64,000 bases of DNA from JAFAGX01 sp035623335 (GTDB taxonomy: Bacteria > Acidobacteriota > Terriglobia > Terriglobales > Acidobacteriaceae), in assembly GCA_035623335.1 (NCBI GenBank), contig DASPTQ010000183.1:1-64000 (forward strand). The letters are read 5' to 3'. Under the pieces are notes generated by a model. The model was not told the DNA's origin. It saw nothing but the letters and a program-made list of their open reading frames with translations, and searched no databases. How positions within the stretch are numbered: the stretch's first letter is position 1; each line of letters begins with the position of its first letter. Positions 52,095-59,385 of this stretch are shown here, in pieces. The position numbers were made by a program, and so were the translations under genes.

Positions 52095-53360
52095 ATGGCG
52101 CACTACGAATTGCGTTGCCGGGAATGTGACAAGAGCTGGGGGAATCAAGCCCGCTCGATCTGCGAAGACTGTTTCTCTCCCCTGGAAGTTTTCTACGATT
52201 ACGACGCGGTGCGCCACCAATTGACCCGGGAGCTGATCAGGAGCCGCGCGCCCAATCTGTGGCGATACGCGGAGTTGCTGCCCCTGCCCCAAGACTTTCA
52301 ACCGAGCCTTCCCGCCGGCTTCACGCCGCTGCTGCCGGCACCCCGTTTGGCCGACGCCTGCGGCGCGAAGCGGCTGTTCCTCAAGAATGACGCGGTGTGC
52401 TTGCCAACCCTCAGCTTCAAGGACCGGGTGGTGGCCGTGGCCTTGGCTCAGGCCCGCAGCTTTGGCTTTGATACCGTGGCCTGTTCCTCTACCGGCAATT
52501 TAGCCAATGCGGTCGCCGCGCAGGCGGTGCGCAACGGATTGAAATCCTGGATCTTCATTCCGGCGGATCTGGAGCCGGCGAAGATTCTGGGCACCCAGGT
52601 CTTCGGCACAACCCTGGTGCGCATCGCCGGCAACTATGACCAGGTAAACCGGTTGTGCTCGCAGATCGCGGACGAGCATCACTGGGGATTCGTGAATGTC
52701 AACCTCCGACCGTACTATGCGGAAGGGTCGAAGACGGTTGGCTTCGAGATTGCCGAGCAACTGGGCTGGCGTCTGCCGGACAACGTCGTGGTGCCGATGG
52801 CCGGCGGATCGCTGATCACCAAGATCAAGAAGGCCTTCGCGGAACTGATCGATCTCGGCCTGGTCGAGCCCAAGCCGGTGAAGATCTTCGGCGCCCAAGC
52901 GACGGGTTGTTCTCCCATCTCGACCGCCGTCAAGGCAGGAAATGCGGAAATTGAACCACAGAAGCCCTCTACCCTAGCGCGTTCCTTGGCCATCGGAAAT
53001 CCGGCTGACGGCCCCTATGCGATCAAGACGATTCGCACGAGCGGCGGGTGGGCCGAGGATGTTTCCGACGGCGAAATCCTCGACTCGATCCGGCTCCTGG
53101 CCGAAACCGAAGGTGTTTTTGCCGAAACCGCAGGCGGCGTGACCGTCGGCTGTGCCCGCAAGCTGTACGGGCAAGGGCGGATTCGCGCGGAGGAGACAAC
53201 CGTTCTGTGCATCACCGGCAACGGCTTGAAAACCACGGACGCGCTGTCGGGGCAATTCGAAGCCGCCGAAGCGATTCGTCCCAAATTAGCGGAATTCGAA
53301 GCGTTCCTCGAACGAGTCAGCGAGATCTCTGCCCCGATCCAGGAAATTGTGGAGGCGTGA
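52095..53360 (+). CDS. Threonine-synthase-like PLP enzyme under SAM riboswitch control
   Basis: 421 residues of the fold-type II PLP family. An N-terminal zinc-ribbon-like pair (C8/C11, C23/C26; 'CRECDKSWGNQARSICEDC') leads into the catalytic core with the Schiff-base lysine in LSFKDR (K109) and phosphate-cupping SSTGNLANAVAAQA. Canonical threonine synthases usually read N-P-T-x-SFKDR; here the first residue is Leu (CLPTLSFKDR), a deviation worth noting. By length and homology it is threonine synthase (O-phosphohomoserine to Thr). However, a SAM-I riboswitch upstream and a MoaD/ThiS-like gene 1 bp downstream suggest a methionine/homocysteine or cysteine role instead. Which substrate it uses is unresolved. 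Confidence 0.85.
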   Translation: MAHYELRCRECDKSWGNQARSICEDCFSPLEVFYDYDAVRHQLTRELIRSRAPNLWRYAELLPLPQDFQPSLPAGFTPLLPAPRLADACGAKRLFLKNDAVCLPTLSFKDRVVAVALAQARSFGFDTVACSSTGNLANAVAAQAVRNGLKSWIFIPADLEPAKILGTQVFGTTLVRIAGNYDQVNRLCSQIADEHHWGFVNVNLRPYYAEGSKTVGFEIAEQLGWRLPDNVVVPMAGGSLITKIKKAFAELIDLGLVEPKPVKIFGAQATGCSPISTAVKAGNAEIEPQKPSTLARSLAIGNPADGPYAIKTIRTSGGWAEDVSDGEILDSIRLLAETEGVFAETAGGVTVGCARKLYGQGRIRAEETTVLCITGNGLKTTDALSGQFEAAEAIRPKLAEFEAFLERVSEISAPIQEIVEA

Positions 53361-53361
53361 T

Positions 53362-53643
53362 ATGGCCATCACCGTCGAGATTCCCACTGCCCTGCGCCGC
53401 CATACCGGCGGCACCGCCAGGGTGACTTGCTCGCCGACGAATCTGGGAGAGCTGTTTGCCGTGCTCGATCAGCAGTTTCCCGAGCTCAAACCGCATCTGC
53501 GGGACGAGGCCGGGCAGATTCGCCGCTTCCTGAATATTTACGTCAACGAAGAAGATATCCGCTTCCTCGGGGGAAATGGCTACACCTTCCAGGACGGCGA
53601 TGAGGTTCTCCTCGTGCCCTCCGTCGCGGGCGGTACCCCCTAG
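53362..53643 (+). CDS. MoaD/ThiS-family sulfur-carrier protein with C-terminal Gly-Gly-Thr-Pro
   Basis: 93-residue ubiquitin-fold protein: 'AITVEIPTALRRHTGGTARVTCS' with the MoaD-like first strand, 'YVNEEDIRFLGGNGYTFQDGDEVLLVPSVAGG' and then two extra residues (Thr-Pro). Functional sulfur carriers end in Gly-Gly, which is adenylated and turned into a thiocarboxylate. A two-residue extension must be removed first by a protease (as with JAMM-type processing of QbsE, CysO-like or HcyS-type carriers). ATG follows the PLP-enzyme stop by 1 base, with GGAGG (53351-53355) 6 bases upstream, so the two proteins are translationally coupled. It may deliver sulfur to the neighbouring enzyme. Confidence 0.85.
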   Translation: MAITVEIPTALRRHTGGTARVTCSPTNLGELFAVLDQQFPELKPHLRDEAGQIRRFLNIYVNEEDIRFLGGNGYTFQDGDEVLLVPSVAGGTP

Positions 53644-53665
53644 AGCAGGGCCCTCCAAAGTCCCC

Positions 53666-53694
53666 TTGTCGGGAACCCCTGCGGCCGGTATAAT
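53666..53694 (+). promoter_or_regulatory. Promoter of the tetR-efflux operon
   Basis: TTGTCG (53666-53671), 17-bp spacer, TATAAT (53689-53694): a strong sigma-70-type promoter immediately ahead of the TetR-family gene. Predicted transcription start is near 53701, 15 bases before the ATG at 53716. Confidence 0.75.
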
Positions 53695-53695
53695 C

Positions 53696-53713
53696 TAACT
53701 AACTGGTTAATTA
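53696..53713. promoter_or_regulatory. Probable TetR-family operator overlapping the transcription start
   Basis: TAACTAAC-TG-GTTAATTA is an imperfect dyad (7 of 8 arm positions pair) that begins two bases after the -10 element and covers the predicted start site. A repressor bound here would block the promoter, consistent with autoregulation by the TetR-family protein encoded just downstream. The identity of the bound regulator is inferred from position. Confidence 0.55.
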
Positions 53714-53715
53714 AT

Positions 53716-54393
53716 ATGGCAACGAGAGCGGTTCCATCGCGCTTGGGTTCCCGCGGCCGGCCGGAGCAGAGCCGAGCTGCCATCCTGCAGGCGGCGATCC
53801 AGGAGTTTGCCCGGAGAGGAATGGCCGGGGCCCGGATTGATGCCATCGCCGAGACCGCCAAAGTCAACAAGGCCCTGCTCTATTACTACTTCGAGGACAA
53901 AGAGACGCTTTATGGCGCCTCCTTGGATCATGCCTTCGGGCAAATGCGAGCCCACCTGCTCGAGGTCCTCGATCGTGACCTCGCTCCCGGTGAAAAGATT
54001 TTGACCTATGTGGGCGCGTACTTTGATTACATCGCCAGTCACAAGTTCAACCGCGACCTGATCCAGATGGAAATGATGCGTTCTGGACAGGGTTCGCCCC
54101 ATTTGAAACGAATCGCGAAACAGTACTTCCTGCCCTTGTACCGAAAGCTGGGCACGGTGATTCGTCAGGGAATTGCTGCGGGAGAATTTCGTCCCATGCA
54201 CCCGCTGCAGTTCATTCCCTCGATGGTTGCCTTGGTGGTGTTCTACTTCATCAGTGCTCCGGTGCTCAAGAGTGTGATCGGGTCCGATCCCTTGTCGGCG
54301 GAACGCATCGCGGAGCGCCGGGCCGCGGTGCTGGATTTCATTTCAGCGGCGTTGTTTCTGCCCCATCAGAAACCGGAAAGAGTGCTGCCATGA
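53716..54393 (+). CDS. TetR-family transcriptional repressor
   Basis: 225 residues; N-terminal HTH 'SRAAILQAAIQEFARRGMAGARIDAIAETAKVNKALLYYYFEDKETLYGASLD' (~22-70) is the TetR signature, and the rest is a helical ligand-binding/dimerisation domain typical of AcrR-like regulators ('HKFNRDLIQMEMMRSGQG'). It probably represses its own operon through the dyad at 53696-53713 and is released by a pump substrate. It ends in ATGA, overlapping the next small ORF. Confidence 0.93.
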   Translation: MATRAVPSRLGSRGRPEQSRAAILQAAIQEFARRGMAGARIDAIAETAKVNKALLYYYFEDKETLYGASLDHAFGQMRAHLLEVLDRDLAPGEKILTYVGAYFDYIASHKFNRDLIQMEMMRSGQGSPHLKRIAKQYFLPLYRKLGTVIRQGIAAGEFRPMHPLQFIPSMVALVVFYFISAPVLKSVIGSDPLSAERIAERRAAVLDFISAALFLPHQKPERVLP

Positions 54394-54548
54394 GCCGCAA
54401 GGACGAATTCTTCGAGATCTTGAGGGTGCTCGTTTCCCAGTCGGCGGCCGAACCCTCCCTCCGCGAATCCTGCGCCGAGGATGCGGTAAGCCCTGATGCC
54501 CCGGCGAAGCGGGCCGAGGAGAAGAAGGGCAGGAGAGTGCGTTCATGA
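54390..54548 (+). CDS. 52-residue ORF coupled between tetR and hlyD
   Basis: An ATG at 54390 overlaps the tetR stop by 4 bases (ATGA) and the frame ends in TGA at 54546-54548, overlapping the next ATG (54545) by 4 bases. The product is MSRKDEFFEILRVLVSQSAAEP..., acidic and Ala-rich in the middle with a Lys/Arg-rich C terminus (KRAEEKKGRRVRS). Two 4-base overlaps and a continuous frame make it look like a real, translationally coupled gene in the operon. No domain is recognised. It could instead be a passive spacer. If real, it may be an efflux or regulator accessory. Confidence 0.5.
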   Translation: MSRKDEFFEILRVLVSQSAAEPSLRESCAEDAVSPDAPAKRAEEKKGRRVRS

Positions 54549-55642
54549 GTGTACGGAACCGTTTTCTGTTGATCGTGCTGATCATCTTCGGGATCGCGCT
54601 CACCTATTACTTTGTTTCGACGCCCAGTCATCGCGATATCGTGCTCATCGGAACCGTAGATTCCAACCAGATCATTGTGAGTCCCCAGATTCAGGGTCGC
54701 ATACAAAGGTTGCTGGTAGAGGAGGGAACCCCGGTGAAGCAAGGCGACCTGATCGCCGTGCTCGATCCCTCCGAACTCGAAGCCGAAGAACGAGCTGCGG
54801 CGGCCACCATCGACAGCCTGAAGTACAGGGTCGCGGAAACCCAGGCAACCCTGGAGGCCACCGAAGGATCTACGACCAGCAGCGTAGCCAACGCACAAGC
54901 CCGGTTGGCTTCGGTCCGAGCACAACTGTCCCAGGCCGAAGCCACCCTGGAACGTACTCAGAGTGACAGCCGGCGAACCATCGAGCTGGCCAAACAAGGG
55001 GTGGCCTCCGATCAGGATCGGGTCCAGGCCGAGACCAACTTGGCGGCGCAGCAAGCGGTCGTCGAATCGCTCGGGCAACAGGTGAGCGCCGCGCAGGCGG
55101 ATCTCAATACGGCGGTCGCCAATACCCATACGGCCCATGCCGCCGAGCGTACGGTCGCCTCTACCCGGGCTCAGCTCGCGAATGCGGTAGAAATGCTGAG
55201 GCAGGCCGAAGTACGGCTGGGCTACACCAAAATCTATGCTCCCATCACCGGAACCGTCTCCGTGCGGGCCGCACGCGAGGGGGAAGTGTTGAATCCCGGC
55301 CAGCCCATTGTCACGCTGGTCGAGCTGAGCGACACCTGGGTTCGTGCCGCCATTCCGGAAACCAATGCCGACCACATCGGCCTGGGAGATGTCTTGCCCA
55401 TTCGCCTGCCCGGCGGCACCATGACCTCGGGAAAAGTCTTCTTCAAGGCCGCGGAGGCCGATTTCGCCACCCAGCGCGACGTCAACCGCCGCAAGCGCGA
55501 TATTCGAACCATTGTGCTCAAGGTGCGGCTGGACAACCCCCGGGGCGCCTATGTTCCCGGTATGACCGCGGAAGTCCTGATCTTGCCTGAGCAACTCAAG
55601 GGTACGGCACAAGCCAAGACCGCGGCGGAGAAGCAACCGTGA
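54545..55642 (+). CDS. HlyD-family membrane fusion protein
   Basis: 365 residues: N-terminal TM helix (FLLIVLIIFGIALTYYFV), then a beta-barrel/lipoyl domain split by a long helical hairpin. Lipoyl halves: 'VSPQIQGRIQRLLVEEGTPVKQGDLIAVLDPS' and 'YTKIYAPITGTVSVRAAREGEVLNPGQPIVTLVE'; hairpin ~65-195 rich in Ala/Gln/Glu. It resembles EmrA/YhiI-type adaptors that link an inner-membrane pump to the outer membrane. It overlaps the small ORF before it and the ABC ATPase after it (GTGA at 55639-55642). Confidence 0.93.
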   Translation: MSVRNRFLLIVLIIFGIALTYYFVSTPSHRDIVLIGTVDSNQIIVSPQIQGRIQRLLVEEGTPVKQGDLIAVLDPSELEAEERAAAATIDSLKYRVAETQATLEATEGSTTSSVANAQARLASVRAQLSQAEATLERTQSDSRRTIELAKQGVASDQDRVQAETNLAAQQAVVESLGQQVSAAQADLNTAVANTHTAHAAERTVASTRAQLANAVEMLRQAEVRLGYTKIYAPITGTVSVRAAREGEVLNPGQPIVTLVELSDTWVRAAIPETNADHIGLGDVLPIRLPGGTMTSGKVFFKAAEADFATQRDVNRRKRDIRTIVLKVRLDNPRGAYVPGMTAEVLILPEQLKGTAQAKTAAEKQP

Positions 55643-56703
55643 TCGCCCTCGACGGCAATCCCGGCGGCGCGTCGCGCAATGGGCAGGACGGCGTTCGATC
55701 CTCCCATCCCAACGCGATCGAGGTGGAACACATCGTCAAGAAATATGGTGATTTCACCGCCGTCAACGACATTTCCTTTCAGGTCAAAGACGAAGAAATC
55801 TTTGGCCTGCTCGGCCCGAACGGGGCCGGCAAGTCCACCCTCATCCGCATGATGACCACCCTGATCCCCATCACCGCGGGGTGGGCTCGCGTGGCCGGTC
55901 ACGACGTGACCATGGAACCGGATGCGGCGCGGCGCGCCATCGGGGTGATTCCCCAGGCACTTACCAGCGACCTGGATCTTACGGTGGAAGAGAACATGGA
56001 CATCTATGCCAAGCTCTATGATGTTCCGGCCAAGAAGCGCAAGGCCTCCATCGAGGAACTGCTGGCGCTGGTGGACCTCACGAAGTGGCGCACCGCCCAG
56101 ACCAAGACCTTATCGGGCGGCATGCGGCGGCGCCTGGAAATTGCGCGCGGCTTGGTGCATAACCCGCAGATTTTCTTCCTGGACGAGCCCACCACGGGAC
56201 TCGATCCGGTTTCCCGGGTCGGGGTTTGGGAGATGCTAACCAACATCAAGGCCCATCGCCAGCTTACGATCCTGATCACCACCCATTACATGGACGAAGC
56301 CGACCGCCTCTGTGACCGCATCGCCATCGTAGACCATGGCAAGCTCGTCGCTCTTGACACTCCTCAGGCCCTGAAGGCGAGCGTGCCGGGATCGAACGTG
56401 ATCGAAGTGCAGTTCACCGCTATGCCGCCGGATTGGGAAGAGCATTTACGAGGGTTGAAGGGTGTGACCTCGGTGCAGACGGAAGCCCCGGGAGCCTACC
56501 GGATCTTGACCGGAAACGGTTCGCAGACGACCACGGAGCTGGTAGAAGCCACGGTTGCAGCGGGAGTCGCCGTCAAGTCTCTTTCCGTACAAAACACCAC
56601 GCTCGATGACGTGTTCGTCCACTACACGGGGCGGCAACTCCGTGACGAACTGCAAAAGGCCTATGCCTTCGTCATGCCGCAAAGCCCGGGGCTGCGCCCA
56701 TGA
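55639..56703 (+). CDS. ABC transporter ATP-binding protein (DrrA/Ccm-type drug exporter)
   Basis: 354 residues. Walker A GPNGAGKST, Q-loop VIPQ, signature LSGGMRRRLE, Walker B FFLDEPTTGLDP and H-loop (TTHYMDEA) are all present. The extended C-terminal domain (~230-354) with 'TLDDVFVHYTGRQLRD' is characteristic of DrrA-type drug or polyketide exporters. It starts with GTG, overlapping the hlyD stop, and its own stop overlaps the permease ATG (ATGA at 56700-56703). Confidence 0.95.
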   Translation: MIALDGNPGGASRNGQDGVRSSHPNAIEVEHIVKKYGDFTAVNDISFQVKDEEIFGLLGPNGAGKSTLIRMMTTLIPITAGWARVAGHDVTMEPDAARRAIGVIPQALTSDLDLTVEENMDIYAKLYDVPAKKRKASIEELLALVDLTKWRTAQTKTLSGGMRRRLEIARGLVHNPQIFFLDEPTTGLDPVSRVGVWEMLTNIKAHRQLTILITTHYMDEADRLCDRIAIVDHGKLVALDTPQALKASVPGSNVIEVQFTAMPPDWEEHLRGLKGVTSVQTEAPGAYRILTGNGSQTTTELVEATVAAGVAVKSLSVQNTTLDDVFVHYTGRQLRDELQKAYAFVMPQSPGLRP

Positions 56704-57812
56704 ATCGCATGCTGGCCATTATCGAACGGGAAATGCGGAAGTTTTTCCGCTCCCCCGCCTTGATGATGGCATCGATGATTTTTCCTCTGGTGCAGCTCAT
56801 TGTGCTCGGGAACGCCTTTGGCGGCAAGATCCGCGATGCCCGGCTGGGAGTGGTCGACCAGGACGGGGGCACACAGGCCCTGAAGATCCGCCAAGCCTTT
56901 GACTCCGTGCGCTCCAACATGCGCACCTTCGAGCCGGTCTACTATCGCGATCCGACAACGGCGATGAACGACGTGCGCAATGGCAAGATTCAGGGAGCAG
57001 TCATCATTCCTCCGCAATATTCCCGGCGCGTCTACGAACAGGATCAGCCGCGCATCGCCCTCGTAGTCGACAATAGTGATAACTTCATGAGCTCAACCTT
57101 GCAGGACGAACTGACGGGTATCACCAACGCCCTCAATCAACCCACGGTTTCTCCTCGCATTCTCGAACAAACCGTCCTTGAGACGGTTGAGTTGTACCCC
57201 TATATCGAATACATGAAGTACCTTCTTCCCGGCTCGATCACGCTGGCGATGTTTGTGTCGGTGATGATCGGCGGCGGCATGCTTTACATCGATGACAAAG
57301 CGCGAGGCATCCACGAGGGTTATCTGGTCACGCCCATCACCAAGACGGAACTGGTGTTTGGTCTCAATGGGGCAGGCGCGATCAAGGCGGTTCTCACGGG
57401 CATCGTCATCACCGTGATCGGTTCCCTGCTGGCAGGCGTGAGCACGGTTTTTCATCCCGCCGCCATGGTGGGCTTGATCCTCATGATTGTCCTGACCTCG
57501 CTTGCCTTTAACACGTTCATGTTCCTGCTGATGGTTCGCATCGAAGACCCGCTCGTGCCGCGCGCCATCTTCGGAATCCTCAACACGCTACTGTTTTTCC
57601 CCAGTGGTTCCATCTATCCCGTGCAGGCGTTTCCCGCGTGGCTGCGAGCGATTGCCAAAGCCGACCCCTTTACCTATGCAGTGCATGGCTTTAAGTCCCT
57701 GCTTCTGAAAGAGGCCAGTTTGAGCGCGATTGTTCCCGACATGATCTACCTCACGATTTTCGCGTTCATCACCTTGGGTATCGCCATCCCGCTCTTCAAG
57801 CGGACCTTGTAA
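56700..57812 (+). CDS. ABC-2 type permease
   Basis: 370-residue integral membrane protein with one N-terminal TM helix (ALMMASMIFPLVQLIVLG), a ~130-residue periplasmic loop and five further helices. It contains the ABC-2 motif region 'SITLAMFVSVMIGGGMLYIDDKARGIHEGYLVTPITKTELVFG' and 'FPAWLRAIAKADPFTYAVHGFKSLLL'. The gene order tetR, small ORF, hlyD, ABC, permease indicates a repressed efflux system for drugs or a secreted metabolite. A second permease gene is absent, so it is probably homodimeric. Confidence 0.93.
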   Translation: MNRMLAIIEREMRKFFRSPALMMASMIFPLVQLIVLGNAFGGKIRDARLGVVDQDGGTQALKIRQAFDSVRSNMRTFEPVYYRDPTTAMNDVRNGKIQGAVIIPPQYSRRVYEQDQPRIALVVDNSDNFMSSTLQDELTGITNALNQPTVSPRILEQTVLETVELYPYIEYMKYLLPGSITLAMFVSVMIGGGMLYIDDKARGIHEGYLVTPITKTELVFGLNGAGAIKAVLTGIVITVIGSLLAGVSTVFHPAAMVGLILMIVLTSLAFNTFMFLLMVRIEDPLVPRAIFGILNTLLFFPSGSIYPVQAFPAWLRAIAKADPFTYAVHGFKSLLLKEASLSAIVPDMIYLTIFAFITLGIAIPLFKRTL

Positions 57813-57910
57813 GGGCAGTCGAGAACAGAAGAGGTAAGAAAATCGCCTCCCCACCCTTCACGCCATCCTCTCTATGGTGAATGGCACGGGGCATCCGTTA
57901 TGCTTAGGCC

Positions 57911-58390
57911 ATGGCCTTGATGGATGCCGAGCCGTACGATCCGACGAGGGAGCGGAGGCGACGAAAGTTGATCCTCACCATCGTCTGTGTCCTGCTGCTT
58001 GGGTCGTGGGTTGCGTACCACCTGCGGAATCATTCCGAGCGGATCACGGCACGCAAGTTTTTCGCGGCGCTCGAGAAGCAGGATTATGAGACCGCTTACG
58101 CAGTTTGGCTGCACGATCCGGAGTGGAAGCAACACCTCGCGAAATACACCACCTATGCATTCAACGATTTTTATCGCGACTGGGGGCCGGGCGGTGAATG
58201 GGGGCTGATTAAGTCCTATCACGTCGACTGCTCGTTAACCCCGGGAGGTGGCAGCGGGGTCATCGTACAGGTGACGATCAACCAGCGCGCCGAGCACGCC
58301 TACGTCTGGGTGCAGAAATCTGATCACACCCTCTCGTTCTCGCCTCAGGAGATCGAGTGCGGCAATTGGTGGACCTGGATTACGGAGTAA
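57911..58390 (+). CDS. Single-pass membrane protein of unknown function
   Basis: 159 residues: an Arg-rich start (MALMDAEPYDPTRERRRRK), one TM helix (LILTIVCVLLLGSWVAY) and a ~110-residue mixed domain ('FFAALEKQDYETAYAVWLHDPEWKQHLAKYTTYAFNDFYRDWGPGGEWG', '...VIVQVTINQRAEHAYVWVQKSDHTLSFSP'). The latter resembles NTF2-like or DUF4864-type cone folds. That likeness is by eye. Convergent with fabD, 11 bp from its end. Confidence 0.65.
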   Translation: MALMDAEPYDPTRERRRRKLILTIVCVLLLGSWVAYHLRNHSERITARKFFAALEKQDYETAYAVWLHDPEWKQHLAKYTTYAFNDFYRDWGPGGEWGLIKSYHVDCSLTPGGGSGVIVQVTINQRAEHAYVWVQKSDHTLSFSPQEIECGNWWTWITE

Positions 58391-58401
58391 GCGGCGGGCT
58401 C

Positions 58402-59352
58402 TTAGGCTCTCACCGCCAAATGCTCCAAGGTCTTCTGCAGGGAAGCTTCATTTTCCACGTGCAATCCGGTCATCGAGCGGTCAATCTGCCGCAGAAGGCC
58501 GCAAAGCACCTTCCCCGGACCGATTTCGACGAAGATGTCGACGCCCTGAGCCATCAGCATGCGCATCGATGGCTCCCACCGCACTGGCCTGGTGACCTGG
58601 CGGATGAGCGCGTCGCGAGCGCGGTTGGCATCCTCGACCAGAGCGGCATCGACATTCGACGCCACCGGAATCCCGGGGCGCTGAAACGCGAGCTCTTGAA
58701 GATCCGGCGCCAGGCGATCCTGGGCTGGTTTCATCAGGGAACAATGAAAGGGTGCGCTGACCGGAAGCACCTTGGCGCGTTTGGCTCCGCGCGCATCCGC
58801 CAATTTGGCGCCACGTTCGACCGCCGCGGTGTGGCCGGAAATTACAACCTGTTCCCTGGAGTTGATGTTGGCAGGCTCGCAGACCTCGCCCTGGGCGGCA
58901 TCGTGGCACACCTCGATTACCGCATCCAGGCCCATGCCAAGAATCGCTGCCATCGCGCCCACACCGACCGGAACCGCCTCCTGCATGTACTTTCCCCGCA
59001 GTCGGACGGTGCGCACTGCGTCCACGAAACTCAGCGTGCCGGCGGCCACGTGCGCCGAATACTCACCCAGGCTGTGGCCTGCGACAAACGAGGCTTTAAG
59101 CCCTTTCTCGGAGAGAACACGCCATGCGGCTACGGAAGTCGTCAAGATGGCGGGTTGCGTGACCTCGGTGAGCCGAAGCTGCTCCTCGGGCCCCTCGAAG
59201 CAGGCCTGAGAAAGCTTATAGCCGAGCGCCTCGTCGGCTTCGGCGAAGGTTTGCCAGGCAATCGGGTATTTCTCGGCCAATTCTTTGCCCATGCCGACGC
59301 TTTGCGAGCCTTGGCCGGGAAACAAAAACGCAATCGACGACGATTTTGCCAT
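58402..59352 (-). CDS. fabD: Malonyl-CoA:ACP transacylase FabD
   Basis: 316 residues; moves malonyl from CoA to acyl carrier protein to start and extend fatty acids. The active serine is in GHSLGEYSAH and the catalytic His in SAPFHCSLM; 'FLFPGQGSQSVGMGKEL' opens the chain. Last of the operon DUF177-rpmF-plsX-fabD; fabH, fabG and acpP are not in the window. Confidence 0.97.
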   Translation of the reverse strand: MAKSSSIAFLFPGQGSQSVGMGKELAEKYPIAWQTFAEADEALGYKLSQACFEGPEEQLRLTEVTQPAILTTSVAAWRVLSEKGLKASFVAGHSLGEYSAHVAAGTLSFVDAVRTVRLRGKYMQEAVPVGVGAMAAILGMGLDAVIEVCHDAAQGEVCEPANINSREQVVISGHTAAVERGAKLADARGAKRAKVLPVSAPFHCSLMKPAQDRLAPDLQELAFQRPGIPVASNVDAALVEDANRARDALIRQVTRPVRWEPSMRMLMAQGVDIFVEIGPGKVLCGLLRQIDRSMTGLHVENEASLQKTLEHLAVRA

Positions 59353-59385
59353 AGAGGAAATGATTTCCGGGACAGACCGCCACGG

